Notes: generated by a model not told the origin, from the sequence alone. DNA of 64,000 nt from Mucilaginibacter galii (GCF_014635825.1 NZ_BMDO01000011.1:1-64000); one strand, 5' to 3'. Counted from the first letter of the stretch, positions 42,528 through 52,927 are shown. Numbers and translations are program-made.

Positions 42528-44135
42528 TTAATCCATATTTTGAAGCCATGTACGGGCTTTATCAACGCTGGTGAAGAACTGGGCAGTCACCTTACCCATG
42601 GTTATATCGATGCTTTTATGAGCCGACATGCGGCTGAAGGTGCTGGGCGAATAGATCCATGCGAAATGCTTTAAACCGGCTTCCTGCATGGCCGGGAACC
42701 AAAACTCACCGCCCCAATCGGCCGCTTCAGACCAGTTGCCCGTTACGTAGGTATTATCATTCAGCACTTTCGAACAGTTATTCTTCTTCAGCAAATCGAG
42801 CATGATCATGCAGCCCTTTTTTACTGAATCAAAGTTCTGATAGCCCAACCAGTTCACATCCAGCCATTGGTGCTCAGGCAAATACCTCATTTCAATGAAG
42901 TTGCCTTTATAATAAGTTTGATTATCGGTTTCAATGTCAATAAACTCCTGCTTACCATTAATAGGGAGCAAGAAAAAAAACGTTGAGCCCTCCCCTGGTG
43001 TGCTCTCAATCCAAAAACTACCGTTGTGCCGTTTAATAATTTCGGAGGAGATAAACAGTCCTAAACCCAGTCCCTGAAAACGCATAGACGTATTATCCAC
43101 CCTGTAATAGCGATCAAAAAGCTTGGTAAGGTTTTCGGGCTCAATGCCGATACCGAAATCCTGTACCGAAACAATGAGATTATTTTGCTTTAATTCGGAA
43201 CGAACAACAACCCTATCGCTGTTTGGAGAATACTTAATAGCGTTGGCAATCAAATTGTTAATCACCTGCTCTATGCGTAGCCTGTCGCCCTTGTATACCA
43301 CCTCATCGTTACGCTCAATGATTATATGGTATTTTTGATTGGCCTGCTGAATATTTTCTACCGTTTCGGTAAGGGCGGTACTAAACTCGAAAGGTTCGAG
43401 GTTATAATTCATCTTCCCGGCGTTGATCTTGGAAACGTCGAGCAGATCATTGATCAGGCTTTCTAAACGTACCAACTGGGCTGCCGATTTATTGATAAAG
43501 TTATAAGCCTTGTCTTCGGGCATAATGCCTTTAAGCGCCAGCTGCATAAACGCTTTTACCGAAGTAAGCGGCGTTTTAAGCTCGTGGCTGGCAATGCTCA
43601 AAAATTCATCTTTCTGGCGTTCGGCCTGCTTTTGCTCATGAATATCGGTAGTGATACCAAACCATTTGATCACCTTACCATTGTGGTTTTTCAGGGGCAG
43701 CGCTTTGCCCAGTTGCCAGCGGTACGTGTTATCTAACCCACGCCTGAAACGGTATTGAATTTCGTAATTAGTGCCGTGCTGTATAGATTGAGCCCAAACC
43801 TGGCTTGTGCGCTCAATATCATCGGCGTGTACAATGCTGTACCAGTTATTTCCAAGAGATTGTTGGGCAGGCAACCCTGTATACTCGGTATACCGCTTAT
43901 TTAAATAATCTATATTTCCGTGCGGGTCGGCGGTCCAAACTATAACTGGCACATTATCGGCAATCAGCTTAAATTGTGCCAGACCGGCCAGTAAATTATC
44001 CGCCTGTGTGTCTGCATCCGTTCTACAAGTGGCCGCTGCTGAAGAAAGCAATTGATTTTCGGCAGTAAGGCGTTCAACTTCCCGCTTTAAACGTTCAATT
44101 TCTGCGGCCTGCTGGTTAGTATCGGGTTCGGACAT
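42528..44135 (-). CDS. PAS sensor histidine kinase with C-terminal STAS-like domain
   Basis: The 535-residue cytosolic hybrid-type sensor starts with an N-terminal coiled coil (~8-35) and a PAS domain (~50-170, VIVWTADPHGNIDYLNKRYTEYTG). The HisKA motif SIASHELKTPLTSVKAFM has His184. The HATPase carries NLIANAIKYS (N box), DFGIGIEPENLTKLFDRYYR (G1) and GLGLGLFISSEII (G2). After ~400 comes an extra ~135-residue domain (YLPEHQWLDVNWLGYQNFDS ... FWFPAMQEAGLKHFAWIYSPS) that resembles stand-alone STAS/SpoIIAA-like proteins of Bacteroidota. No response regulator gene is adjacent. Confidence 0.9.
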   Translation of the reverse strand: MSEPDTNQQAAEIERLKREVERLTAENQLLSSAAATCRTDADTQADNLLAGLAQFKLIADNVPVIVWTADPHGNIDYLNKRYTEYTGLPAQQSLGNNWYSIVHADDIERTSQVWAQSIQHGTNYEIQYRFRRGLDNTYRWQLGKALPLKNHNGKVIKWFGITTDIHEQKQAERQKDEFLSIASHELKTPLTSVKAFMQLALKGIMPEDKAYNFINKSAAQLVRLESLINDLLDVSKINAGKMNYNLEPFEFSTALTETVENIQQANQKYHIIIERNDEVVYKGDRLRIEQVINNLIANAIKYSPNSDRVVVRSELKQNNLIVSVQDFGIGIEPENLTKLFDRYYRVDNTSMRFQGLGLGLFISSEIIKRHNGSFWIESTPGEGSTFFFLLPINGKQEFIDIETDNQTYYKGNFIEMRYLPEHQWLDVNWLGYQNFDSVKKGCMIMLDLLKKNNCSKVLNDNTYVTGNWSEAADWGGEFWFPAMQEAGLKHFAWIYSPSTFSRMSAHKSIDITMGKVTAQFFTSVDKARTWLQNMD

Positions 44136-44173
44136 AAGTTAAGTACTTCGCTCTAAAATGCTTGCGGAATAAT

Positions 44174-44181
44174 CAAAGATA
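44174..44181 (-). promoter_or_regulatory. -7 box for sensor kinase gene
   Basis: The minus strand reads TATCTTTG (TAnnTTTG), 38 nt before ATG 44135. No -33 element at the usual spacing is seen. Confidence 0.4.
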
Positions 44182-44366
44182 TTTAATTTAACAAACGTTA
44201 AATACTACCCAGTTATACCCGAAAAGCATATAATTAACTATCAATAATTTAGATTGTTTGTTAAAAATGGGCTTCTCGTCAATTTAATAGCAGGCAACAT
44301 CAGTGAGCACAATCAGCCCTGATAAGGAGGATTTATCTTACCCTAAATACATCCCCAGTTGATAGA

Positions 44367-45158
44367 TTAATAATCCTTATTAAGCAGCTTTTCCAGCTCG
44401 GCGAAGCTGATATTCATCTTCACACGGCCTTGCTTGGCGTAAGATATTTCACCGGTTTCTTCAGATACGATGATGGCCGTGGCATCATTAGCTTCGGTAA
44501 CACCAATGCCGGCCCGGTGGCGTAAACCAAACTGCGGGGGCAGATCGGTATTATCGGTAAGAGGTAAAATGCAACTGGCCGATTTGATCTTGTTCCCCGA
44601 TATAATAACGGCACCATCATGCAATGGTCCGTTCTTTTGAAAAATACTTTCGATAAGGCGCTTTGATATTTTAGCCTCCATTACCTCGCAGCTGTTTTGG
44701 TAGATCTGTTCGTCGTAGTCTTTCACAAAAACAATGAGTGCGCCTGTATGGGTTTGCTTCATGCTTTTGCAAGCATCTATAATAGGCTTAATGCGCTTGT
44801 AGTTATCTTTTTCCACATCGGTTTTACCCAAAAAATACCGCCACCAGGCGCGGTTACGTTGTAGTGAGGCATTGCGGCCTACCAGTAATAAAAATCGCCT
44901 TATCTCTTGCTGAAAAACCACAATGACCGCTATAATACCCACGTTCATAAAGTTGCCCAGAATGCCGGTAAGCAGGCGCATGTTTAAGGCCCTCACCACA
45001 AAATACAGCAGGCAAACCATAGCTAAACCAATAAATATATTGGCGGCAATGGTACCCCGTATCAGGTTGTAAAGCTGATAGATGAGCAAGGCTACCAGCA
45101 GTACATCGAGTACATCGAAGAGGTTAAATTTAAACAGGTTAAAGTCTATCGACTGCAT
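44367..45158 (-). CDS. cdaA: diadenylate cyclase CdaA
   Basis: This enzyme makes c-di-AMP from two ATP. Three N-terminal membrane helices (~17-33, 40-56 and 72-84) are followed by the DAC domain with the catalytic DGA (181-183 in LHDGAVII) and RHR (213-215 in FGLRHRAGIGV) motifs. SEETGEISYAKQGRV follows, and the length of 263 matches CdaA. In Firmicutes the gene is paired with cdaR and glmM; here neither is next to it, and the neighbours (sensor kinase, secreted protein) are unrelated. It is monocistronic in appearance. Confidence 0.96.
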   Translation of the reverse strand: MQSIDFNLFKFNLFDVLDVLLVALLIYQLYNLIRGTIAANIFIGLAMVCLLYFVVRALNMRLLTGILGNFMNVGIIAVIVVFQQEIRRFLLLVGRNASLQRNRAWWRYFLGKTDVEKDNYKRIKPIIDACKSMKQTHTGALIVFVKDYDEQIYQNSCEVMEAKISKRLIESIFQKNGPLHDGAVIISGNKIKSASCILPLTDNTDLPPQFGLRHRAGIGVTEANDATAIIVSEETGEISYAKQGRVKMNISFAELEKLLNKDY

Positions 45159-45321
45159 GAACGAAGTTAGGCATTTTTACGGAATTGGCAGTGAGACGCC
45201 GTAAGCACAAAGTAAAATGGCATGAAATAAAACGATTAACAGGGCATACTCTTTAAAGTGATGCCCTGCTAAATGCGCTTACTTATCCGAAAGAATTCGG
45301 CGTAATGAAGTTGCTGAAATA

Positions 45322-46014
45322 TTACTGACCAGTTGTTTCCAACTTAGGCACTACCCTTTTCTCGGGCGGCAGGGCCATGTATTTCTTATAAGAATCGTTG
45401 ATGTAAACCGCCATAGATTCGGCATTGTTGCTGGTTACAAACTCGTACGTTGGGCGGTATAAGTTCATAAATGCATCCAAATCCTGTCCTTTTAACGGCA
45501 CTATACTGCTTACGTAGGTACGTGTAAATGCCGAGTCGATACGGCGTTCTTTCACCTCTTGTGCAAAGTATTTTTTAAGACGGCGGGCATCTTTGGCTTC
45601 TTTACCAAACCAGGTGGTTGGCGACAATACGTAAACCTTACTTTTTTGATATACCGACGGGTATTCGGCCCTTGGGTCAAACCTTTCGCCGCGCACGTTT
45701 ACCTGGCCCAGCGTTATACCTAAACGAGCCATAGTAATGTATTTAAATTTCATATCGGCAACGTAAAGCGTATCTGAAACGTAGCCGGGCGATGAAATAA
45801 TTAAGGTGTTGCCCATTATCCCCCTGATCTCAAAATTACCGTTATCATCACTCAGGGCTGCCTGGCTGTTGTTGGTATTCTTGATAAAAACGTTGCTCAT
45901 TTTGGCGTTGGTACCACTTTCGATAACCTGGCCCTTAATTACATTTTGTTGTGCTTGTGCACCCATGCCTATAAGGCAAAGGCAAATCATTATCAGGTAG
46001 GTTGTGGCTCTCAT
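45322..46014 (-). CDS. secreted carboxypeptidase-regulatory-like domain protein
   Basis: The signal peptide is MRATTYLIMICLCLIGMGAQAQQ. A ~75-residue CarboxypepD_reg-like beta sandwich (VIKGQVIESGTNAKMSNVFIKNTNNSQA ... LIISSPGYVSDTLY) follows, as at the N terminus of many TonB-dependent receptors, but here without a barrel. The C-terminal ~120 residues are helical with no recognised motif. It is probably periplasmic. Proteins of this plan are common in Bacteroidota and lack a defined role. Confidence 0.85.
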   Translation of the reverse strand: MRATTYLIMICLCLIGMGAQAQQNVIKGQVIESGTNAKMSNVFIKNTNNSQAALSDDNGNFEIRGIMGNTLIISSPGYVSDTLYVADMKFKYITMARLGITLGQVNVRGERFDPRAEYPSVYQKSKVYVLSPTTWFGKEAKDARRLKKYFAQEVKERRIDSAFTRTYVSSIVPLKGQDLDAFMNLYRPTYEFVTSNNAESMAVYINDSYKKYMALPPEKRVVPKLETTGQ

Positions 46015-46264
46015 AGGTATAATGTATCAGTTATATAGCAATAAAACCGCGTTACAGCAGCATAGTTTTCATTTGAAATGTTAAAATTTAGGCTTTATGG
46101 ACCAAAAGCATCAAATAAGGCTTTCAACATTATGTAATCGACAACTCACTCATGCCGCCTGACAGACACAGGTAATGCATAACAAGTGGCCGAAGTGATC
46201 TTACAGGCAAAGTAAATACAATGGCGGCAATAACGCAACCTAATACACTTACCGATTTTTACAC

Positions 46265-46492
46265 TTATTCAAATGTTTTGATCAACGGATCGTTAAAATG
46301 ATCGTTAAACCACTCATCAAACAACTGGTTCACTTCCAGCTCTGGGTGCTTACCGGCATAAGTAGCAAATTGTGTGGCAATAAATTTAACATCGGCGGTT
46401 AATAGCTGGCTAAGTGTATCGGCACTTTCGCCGTTCACTTCTCCCTTTAATTGCCCGTCAATTTTCTCTTTTATTCTGTCTTGTAAAGTCAT
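46265..46492 (-). CDS. small hypothetical protein (75 aa)
   Basis: From ATG 46492 the protein reads MTLQDRIKEKIDGQLKGEVN, then a helical, acidic stretch ending DEWFNDHFNDPLIKTFE. Ten more codons are open upstream, but the MTLQDRIKEK start looks more natural. It is soluble and has no signal. It is flanked by unrelated genes and by 200-300 bp gaps on both sides. No family is recognised. Confidence 0.65.
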   Translation of the reverse strand: MTLQDRIKEKIDGQLKGEVNGESADTLSQLLTADVKFIATQFATYAGKHPELEVNQLFDEWFNDHFNDPLIKTFE

Positions 46493-46691
46493 AATGGTTG
46501 CGTTTAAGTACTGAGTTAACAAATAAGAAGCCAGAGAACAATTGCAGCAACTGATAATAGCGATAATTATACAGGCAGATGCTGTAATAGTTTACCGGTT
46601 TACAAAAGCACCTTTTACCGAGTGCTTAATAATTGCAAATGGCACATTTACTTAAATGACTTATTTGATCCATTATAATATCCCTGCCAAA

Positions 46692-46731
46692 TAAAAAAAG
46701 GCTGCTTCCCATTGTTGGGAAGCAGCCTTTT
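46692..46731 (-). terminator. terminator of M1 peptidase gene
   Basis: AAAGGCTGCTTCCC (46697-46710) pairs exactly with GGGAAGCAGCCTTT (46717-46730) around ATTGTT. On the minus strand TTTTTTT follows. It lies ~38 nt after the stop. Confidence 0.9.
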
Positions 46732-46768
46732 AAGTCATTGATCAAAATCGCCGGTTAGCGATGTTGAT

Positions 46769-48751
46769 TTATTTTTTCCAAACGTTATTGCTCTCGTTAA
46801 AGTCGGGCAATACTTTATCAGGGTCATAGGTAACGCTTTCAATTTCTGAAGTAGATGGGTACCTGAAAGTCCAGGTGTTGTTGCGTTCCCAAATTTCTAC
46901 CGGCAATTTAATACGTTCTGTTTTACCACCTTTTTGTTTAATTTCCAGGATAACCGGCATGGCCATTTTCTCCAGGTTATCTAAAGTGATCATGGCACCT
47001 TGTGAGGCATCGCCGCTTACATACTTCACGTCGCGAACGCCTACATCTAAACGCCAGTTGTTGGTAAACCAGCCTCTCCAAAACCACTGCAAACTTTCGC
47101 CAGATACATTTTCCATAGTACGGAAGAAATCATCGGGTGTTGGGTGTTTAAAGGCCCAACGCTCAACATAGGTACGGAAAGCAAAATCGAAACGCTCGGG
47201 ACCTAAGATCTGCTCGCGCAGCAAGGTTAAACCGGCACCCGGTTTTGAGTATAGTAAAGTACCGTTGTTACGTTCTTTAATACCGGCCGGCGTATTCAGG
47301 ATAGCCTCAGTAGTTGGGCGGGTGTAAAAATCACCTGCACGGTGCATATCGGTTGGGCGGGTTGGTTTGTACTCGCCGTTGTTAAATGCATCGGTGCTCA
47401 GGGTGTTAATGAAGGTATTGAAGCCCTCATCCATCCAGCCGTATAAGCGCTCGTTTGAACCCACGATCATTGGGAACCAGGTATGGCCAAACTCATGATC
47501 GTTTACCCCCCAAAGGCCCGAGCCTTTAGCACGCGCACCGCAAAATACGATACCCGGATACTCCATACCACCTACAATACCGGCTACGGTTGAGGCTACA
47601 GGGTAAGGAAACTCAAACCATTTATTAGAGTAATGCTCAATAGCTTTTTTAGTATACTCGGTTGAACGCCCCCAGGCGGCATCACCATTGCTTTCTTCAG
47701 GATAAGCCGATACCGAAATACATTTTTTGCCACTTGGCAAATTAATCTTGGCAGCATCAACAATAAAGGCGGCCGAAGAAGACCAGGCCACATCGCGTGC
47801 GTTCTTGATTTTAAAGCGCCAGGTTAGCTCAGATTTACCTGAAGGACGCGAAGCTGCATTAGTTACCTCGGCAGCACTACGGATAATTACTGCTTTTTCG
47901 CTTTGTGCGGCTTGTGCCCAGCGTTTTTGCTGCTCGGCAGTATATACCTCGCCCGGGTTTTGCAATTCGCCCGATGCCAGTACTATGTGGTTTGATGGTG
48001 CAGTAATGGCTACATCAAAATCGCCATACTCCAGGTAAAACTCACCCGGACCTGTATATGGCACGGTGTTCCATCCCATTACATCATCATACACGCACAT
48101 GCGCGGATACCATTGCGCAACGGTAAATATTTTACCATTTTTGGTTTGCAGGATACCGGTACGGTCAGACCCATAATCGGGCTCAACAAAAGAGTATTCG
48201 ATGTTTACCTTTACCTGCCCGCCATTGGGTGCAACTTCTTTGGTTAAAAAGATTTGCATGCGGGTATCGTTGATCATGTACTTTACATCGGTACCATTTA
48301 CTTTTACCGACTTAATTTTGTAACCGGCATCAAACACCTGTCCGCGGCCGCCGTTACGGCTACCACTTGGCGGAATGATGGCGCTACCGCGCGAATCTTG
48401 CTTAAACAGGTTCTGGTCTAACTGCATCCATAAAAAGCCCAGTTTTTGCGGACTGTTATTGGTGTAGGTTAAAGCCTCGGTACCGGTAATTTCGTTGGAT
48501 TTATCGTTAAGGCGGGCGGTTAACTGGTAATCGGCCCGGTTTTGCCAGTAGCGTGCCCCCGGCTCGCCGCTGGCGGCTCTAAAATCGTTCCCATTCTTGG
48601 TGTAGAACAAAGGCCCGAAAGCTTCCTGGTAATTATATTTGGAAACAGGAGCATTGGGATCTACCTGTTGCTGCTGTTGCCCCTGGGCGTTGGCCAGCCC
48701 GGTAACAGCCATCAAAGCCAGAGAAAGACCGGCTAAAAAGTTGTATCTCAT
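46769..48751 (-). CDS. M1 family metallopeptidase (aminopeptidase)
   Basis: This exported gluzincin has 660 residues: signal peptide [22 protein letters not shown], a Gln-rich linker, the N-terminal beta domain, then the peptidase with a GGMEYPG exopeptidase-type motif (394-400; GAMEN in classical M1). The zinc motif HEFGH is at 419-423, with the third ligand Glu442 in WMDEGFNTF. All catalytic residues are present. It should trim peptides in the periplasm. It is monocistronic with a strong terminator. Confidence 0.93.
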   Translation of the reverse strand: MRYNFLAGLSLALMAVTGLANAQGQQQQQVDPNAPVSKYNYQEAFGPLFYTKNGNDFRAASGEPGARYWQNRADYQLTARLNDKSNEITGTEALTYTNNSPQKLGFLWMQLDQNLFKQDSRGSAIIPPSGSRNGGRGQVFDAGYKIKSVKVNGTDVKYMINDTRMQIFLTKEVAPNGGQVKVNIEYSFVEPDYGSDRTGILQTKNGKIFTVAQWYPRMCVYDDVMGWNTVPYTGPGEFYLEYGDFDVAITAPSNHIVLASGELQNPGEVYTAEQQKRWAQAAQSEKAVIIRSAAEVTNAASRPSGKSELTWRFKIKNARDVAWSSSAAFIVDAAKINLPSGKKCISVSAYPEESNGDAAWGRSTEYTKKAIEHYSNKWFEFPYPVASTVAGIVGGMEYPGIVFCGARAKGSGLWGVNDHEFGHTWFPMIVGSNERLYGWMDEGFNTFINTLSTDAFNNGEYKPTRPTDMHRAGDFYTRPTTEAILNTPAGIKERNNGTLLYSKPGAGLTLLREQILGPERFDFAFRTYVERWAFKHPTPDDFFRTMENVSGESLQWFWRGWFTNNWRLDVGVRDVKYVSGDASQGAMITLDNLEKMAMPVILEIKQKGGKTERIKLPVEIWERNNTWTFRYPSTSEIESVTYDPDKVLPDFNESNNVWKK

Positions 48752-48848
48752 GTGTTAAATTTTATTGCGCACTAAAAAGCAATAATAAGATTATTTAGGC
48801 TATTGTACTTACAGGTAAACCGATTGTTACCAAATTATATTTGCCTGC

Positions 48849-49196
48849 CTATTTGCCAAAGTGTTGAGCATAGGCCTTCTCATCAAAACCAAAAGACAAA
48901 AAGCCGTTGTCTTCAATAACCGGGCGTTTGATCATACTGGTTTTTTGCTGCAATAATGGTAACGCTTCCGCAGCAGAATGCACGCTTTCCTTGGTTTCGG
49001 CATCCAGGCCGCGCCAGGTAAGGCCCTGCTTGTTTAAAAACTTTTCGTAACCTGCTTTGTCGTTCCACTCGGCCAGCTTTTCGGCGCTTACGCCAAGCTT
49101 TTTAAAATCGTGAAATTCGTAGTTAACGTTGTGCTGCTTTAGCCAGTCTATGGCTTTTTTAACGGTGTTGCAGTTGGTAATGCCGTATACTTTCAT
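48849..49196 (-). CDS. ArsC/Spx-like thioredoxin-fold protein (YffB group)
   Basis: The 115-residue protein of the ArsC/Spx superfamily starts MKVYGITNCNTVKKAIDWLK. It has one Cys (Cys9) in CNTV instead of the CxxC of Spx, plus the ArsC-type DFKKLG and TSMIKRPVIED with the conserved Arg. It resembles E. coli YffB more than classical arsenate reductases, so reduction of arsenate is unproven. It is 12 nt upstream of the TonB-dependent receptor stop on the same strand, and so lies just after that gene in transcription order. Confidence 0.88.
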   Translation of the reverse strand: MKVYGITNCNTVKKAIDWLKQHNVNYEFHDFKKLGVSAEKLAEWNDKAGYEKFLNKQGLTWRGLDAETKESVHSAAEALPLLQQKTSMIKRPVIEDNGFLSFGFDEKAYAQHFGK

Positions 49197-49208
49197 GCGG
49201 CTAAGTTA

Positions 49209-51635
49209 TTAATTTCTGCCGCCACCGCTTACATCGTCGTTGCTGATGCTGCGCTTGCTCTTCTTCAGTTCGCCACCCAGGCTGCCAAATTTATAATTGA
49301 AGCTGATGTTAATAGCACGGGCATACTGGTTATTGAGCGTAAGCTGGTACGAGGTAGGCGTGCGGATGGTATTATCTATTGTGCGGAACTTTTGAAAAGG
49401 TGTATTGGCGTATACGGATATAGTTGCTTTTTTATTCCAAAACTCTTTAGAAGCACTGGCCGAATAACCTAACCAATAGTTATCGCGCCCTTGAAGCAAC
49501 ACGTAGCGACTATCAAAATCAACATTGGCACCCAGGCGGTAGCCGTTATCAAACTTATAGCTTAAACCACCAAAGCTATGACCCTGGTAGCCTTTGGCGT
49601 TATACAATACCCCGTTTACATAGCCTTTAAGCCATACATGCACCAACTGGCTATTGAGGTTAAAGTTAAGTTTAGAAGTAAACGGATAATTGATGTTCAG
49701 GTCGGCGCCAAGGCGTTTGTTAGAGCCTACGTTATCGTAGGTACTTACACTAACAGCTGTTGCTGTATTAATGGTGGTAATACTTTCTACCGTGTTGTTG
49801 GCAAACTTATAGTTTACGCCGAAGTTGAACGACCCTTTCTTGAAGTTGCTGTATGTAAGCTCAACGCTATGGTTTACCACCGGGCGCAGGTTAGGATTAC
49901 CCACCTCAATAAACTGCGGGTTTTGGCTGTTTACAAACGGGTTTAGCTGCCATATACCGGGGCGTTGTATACGGTCGGTATAGCCCAGGTTTAAGCTGCT
50001 ACTAGTAAATGAGCGCTGTATAGATAACGAAGGAATTAAGTTAGAATACTTTTGATCTACCACGTTGTTGGCATTCACCGTAGTGTGCTCCAGGCGTAAA
50101 CCTCCCTTGGCTACCCACTTATCGTTAAACTTATATTGGTAAGAATTATAAACGCTGTATACGTTTTGCTGGTAATCGAATACCTGGCTTTGCCGGGCAT
50201 CAGTTACGTAGGCATTGGTGTTTGCTGTGAGTGTATCGTTGCGGCTATCGCTAAAATTATTCCGGAAAATGGCTTTGGCACCAGCTTCCAAATTTAGTTT
50301 TTTAAACGGCTGCACGTAATCTAACTGTGCGGTATGTTCATTAGCTCCCGAGTTGTTAAACTGCTGGTAATTGGGCTGTGTGTACCTTACCCGTTCTGTA
50401 AAACTAATATCGTTGAATTGAATATTCTTGTTGGAATTGTACTTGTACGATGCCGTGAGGGTTTGTTCTTTATTCTTTTTAAAGCCTAATTGGTAATCTA
50501 AGCCCGCGCTTAAACCGCGGTAAGTGTTATCGCTATTATTGAACGACCTGTACGCATTGCGTCTACTGGCATCGGTGCTCTCTAAATTAGAGAACTGCAT
50601 AGCATCCGAGTAATTGTTGCCTTTATAATATTCAAACGAGCCTGTAAATAAATTTAAACTGTCGGCCTCGTAGCTTAACTCTGTACTGGCGTATGTATTG
50701 TTACCGGAGTTAGTGCGGTTACCATTTTGGTTAAGGGTTGATATGGGCGTGCCATCTTCCTTAAAGTTATTGTTTAAGTTACTGTAGTCGGTGGTAAGAT
50801 TGTTGCGCTTGTTGTAACCGGCATATCCGCCTAAACCAAACTTCCCTTTTTTGTAGGTTAGGTTTAAATTAACGCCTGGTCCCCATAAGTTACTGTAGCG
50901 GGTATTAATGCTGCCGTTATAACCCTGGTCAATATTCTTTTTGGTAATAATGTTGATGATACCCGCCAAACCCTCGGCATCGTACTTGGCCGGTGGCGTA
51001 GTAATCACCTCTATCTTTTCAATATTACTGGCCGGCATAGCCCTGAACACATCGCTCGGACTTTTAGCAATTAGTGCCGACGGTTTGCCGTTGATAAGGA
51101 TCTTGAAGTTGGTATTTCCCTGTAATTTGATCTGGTCAGTAGCATCTACAGATAGCAGGGGCACTTTGCGCATCATGTCCAGTACGGTGAGTACCTTATT
51201 TTCGGGGTCGGCCTGCACGTCGAAGGCTATGCGGTCTACCTCGCGTTTCATGAGGGGCCTAACAGCCGAAACGGTAACTTCTTTCAATTGGCCCGAAGCC
51301 GCCGAAATAAACAAACGACCAACATCTTTTACGCCTTTTAAATCGGTAAGGGTAATGGTCTTACCGGCATAGCCTACGTTGACCAGTGCCAATTTATACG
51401 ATTTTTCGGCCAGGCCTGTTAATATAAACGTACCATCGTCTTTAGAGAAAGTACTTTTTACAGGCTGATTGGTGGTGGCATCTACCAGGGCAATGGTCAC
51501 ATAGCCTAAAGGTTGATTATTGGCCGAATCTATGACTGAACCTTTTACGGTAGCGGTAGACGGTGTTGTAGTTTGCGCAAAAGAAAACGCAGTAATACAA
51601 ATAAAAGTTGTTAAGGTCAGTATAAATTTATTCAT
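49209..51635 (-). CDS. TonB-dependent receptor, OMP_b-brl_3 type
   Basis: The 808-residue outer-membrane protein starts with signal peptide MNKFILTLTTFICITAFSFAQ. A carboxypeptidase-regulatory-like domain (~28-105) is next, then a plug domain (~115-235, with LDMMRKVPLLSVDATDQIKL and IEKIEVITTPPAKYDAEGLAGIINIIT). The beta-barrel has FNPGVNYKF-type strands and ends in FNYKFGSLGGELKKSKRS. It lacks the terminal aromatic residue usual in barrels, since a ~20-residue basic tail follows. No SusD partner is present, so a general uptake or signalling receptor is more likely than a glycan transporter. Confidence 0.9.
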   Translation of the reverse strand: MNKFILTLTTFICITAFSFAQTTTPSTATVKGSVIDSANNQPLGYVTIALVDATTNQPVKSTFSKDDGTFILTGLAEKSYKLALVNVGYAGKTITLTDLKGVKDVGRLFISAASGQLKEVTVSAVRPLMKREVDRIAFDVQADPENKVLTVLDMMRKVPLLSVDATDQIKLQGNTNFKILINGKPSALIAKSPSDVFRAMPASNIEKIEVITTPPAKYDAEGLAGIINIITKKNIDQGYNGSINTRYSNLWGPGVNLNLTYKKGKFGLGGYAGYNKRNNLTTDYSNLNNNFKEDGTPISTLNQNGNRTNSGNNTYASTELSYEADSLNLFTGSFEYYKGNNYSDAMQFSNLESTDASRRNAYRSFNNSDNTYRGLSAGLDYQLGFKKNKEQTLTASYKYNSNKNIQFNDISFTERVRYTQPNYQQFNNSGANEHTAQLDYVQPFKKLNLEAGAKAIFRNNFSDSRNDTLTANTNAYVTDARQSQVFDYQQNVYSVYNSYQYKFNDKWVAKGGLRLEHTTVNANNVVDQKYSNLIPSLSIQRSFTSSSLNLGYTDRIQRPGIWQLNPFVNSQNPQFIEVGNPNLRPVVNHSVELTYSNFKKGSFNFGVNYKFANNTVESITTINTATAVSVSTYDNVGSNKRLGADLNINYPFTSKLNFNLNSQLVHVWLKGYVNGVLYNAKGYQGHSFGGLSYKFDNGYRLGANVDFDSRYVLLQGRDNYWLGYSASASKEFWNKKATISVYANTPFQKFRTIDNTIRTPTSYQLTLNNQYARAINISFNYKFGSLGGELKKSKRSISNDDVSGGGRN

Positions 51636-51809
51636 AGATTAATTGTGATGGCATAGGCCAGCCGCCCCGTATACAGTGCGCACATCCATAAGATGCGATA
51701 AAAACACAAAACGTTACAGTAGCGGTAAAATATAATTGCAAAATACCCCGAAAACATCAAATTATTGACACTTTGAAGGAGTTTTAACAAACATTTAACT
51801 TTTAGGTAC

Positions 51810-52370
51810 TCACTTGTTAAAACGCGTCATGGTGAGTTCGGTACCTGCGGTAGCAAAACTTTTGATCATCTCTATCGATCTGTCTATCAGGGCAGGAAGC
51901 TCGGGCTTTTCATCCTCGTCAAAACCTCCCAGCACATAATCTACCTGGCGACCCTTAGGGTAATTGTCGTCTATACCAAAGCGCAAGCGGGCGTAGTTAT
52001 TGTGGCTCAGCACTTGTTCAATATTTTTTAAGCCATTGTGGCCGGCCGCACTTCCCTTAGGCTTTAAGCGGAGGGTACCTAAAGGCAGGGCCAGGTCATC
52101 AACCAGCACCAGCACATTTTCCAACGGCACTTTCAATTGTTGCATCCAGTGGTTGAGCGCTTTGCCGCTCAGGTTCATATAAGTAGTTGGTTTAATTAAG
52201 CACAGCGTGCGCCCTTTATAATTTACCTCGGTATAATAAGCCAGCCGCATATTATGAAACTGGGTCTTTTCCTGTTTAGCCAGTTCATCAAGTATCATAA
52301 AACCAATGTTATGACGGGTGTCTTTATACTCGGGGCCAATGTTGCCAAGGCCAACTATTAGGTATTTCAT
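51810..52370 (-). CDS. pth: peptidyl-tRNA hydrolase
   Basis: This enzyme recycles peptidyl-tRNA released prematurely from ribosomes. The 186-residue protein has the active-site His in KDTRHNIGF (residue 20), NLSG with Asn (TYMNLSGKALN), the metal-free catalytic Asp in VLVDDLALPLGTLRLKPKGSAAGHNGLKNIE, and the C-terminal helix. All conserved residues are present. The order prs-rplY-pth is usual in Bacteroidota; here a four-helix-bundle gene has been inserted between rplY and pth. Confidence 0.97.
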   Translation of the reverse strand: MKYLIVGLGNIGPEYKDTRHNIGFMILDELAKQEKTQFHNMRLAYYTEVNYKGRTLCLIKPTTYMNLSGKALNHWMQQLKVPLENVLVLVDDLALPLGTLRLKPKGSAAGHNGLKNIEQVLSHNNYARLRFGIDDNYPKGRQVDYVLGGFDEDEKPELPALIDRSIEMIKSFATAGTELTMTRFNK

Positions 52371-52404
52371 TTTAGACTTGGGGATTTATAGACTTATTGA
52401 GGAT

Positions 52405-52430
52405 GGACTTGTTGAAGAAGGACATTGAGA
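52405..52430. repeat. left inverted arm flanking four-helix-bundle gene
   Basis: GACTTGTTGAAGAAGGACATTGAG is an approximate reverse-complement match to 52928-52954 on the other side of the inserted gene. It is embedded in a purine-rich tract (52375-52445). Confidence 0.55.
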
Positions 52431-52460
52431 AGAAGATTTTAGGATGAAAGACTCTGTAAA

Positions 52461-52823
52461 TTATGTTGCCTTGACAACATTGACGAAAGCCATGATCTGT
52501 TTTTGCAAGATTTGAACTTTACCAATAAGGCGTTCGATATGGTGAACATCAATCAAGCCACATTGACCTGAAATTACCAATTGAGTTTCTAATTCGTAAG
52601 CCGACCCTAAACTTGTGCTGAGAAAATAGACAAATTCCTTTGGGGAGTTTTTGGCAGAGCCTTCTGCAATATTTGAAGATACGGATACTGCGGCACGAAA
52701 CATTTGACTGGATATTCCATACTTATGCTCAGACGGTAACGATTGCGTAAGCCGATACACTTCCTTCGCCAAATCAACAGCATCTTTCCAAATGTTTAAT
52801 TGCCTGAAATTATGCTTTACCAT
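52461..52823 (-). CDS. four-helix-bundle protein (23S rRNA IVP-like family)
   Basis: The 120-residue protein matches the four-helix-bundle/IVP family: FRQLNIWKDAVDLAKEVYRL, SEHKYGISSQMFRAAVSVSSNIAEGSAKNSPKEFVYFLSTSLGSAYELETQL. Its homologues sit in intervening sequences of 23S rRNA genes or as stand-alone genes scattered in genomes, and they form pentamers. Here it interrupts the conserved rplY-pth neighbourhood and is flanked by inverted purine-rich tracts, so it looks like an insertion. The role is unknown. Confidence 0.93.
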   Translation of the reverse strand: MVKHNFRQLNIWKDAVDLAKEVYRLTQSLPSEHKYGISSQMFRAAVSVSSNIAEGSAKNSPKEFVYFLSTSLGSAYELETQLVISGQCGLIDVHHIERLIGKVQILQKQIMAFVNVVKAT

Positions 52824-52927
52824 TACTCAATCAGCTAATTTTATGTTCAAACGTAATACGCGAAAATAAAAACATTCCATTACTCTGTAGAACAATCGCT
52901 AATGCCACTAACTAAAAAAAGTCCCTC

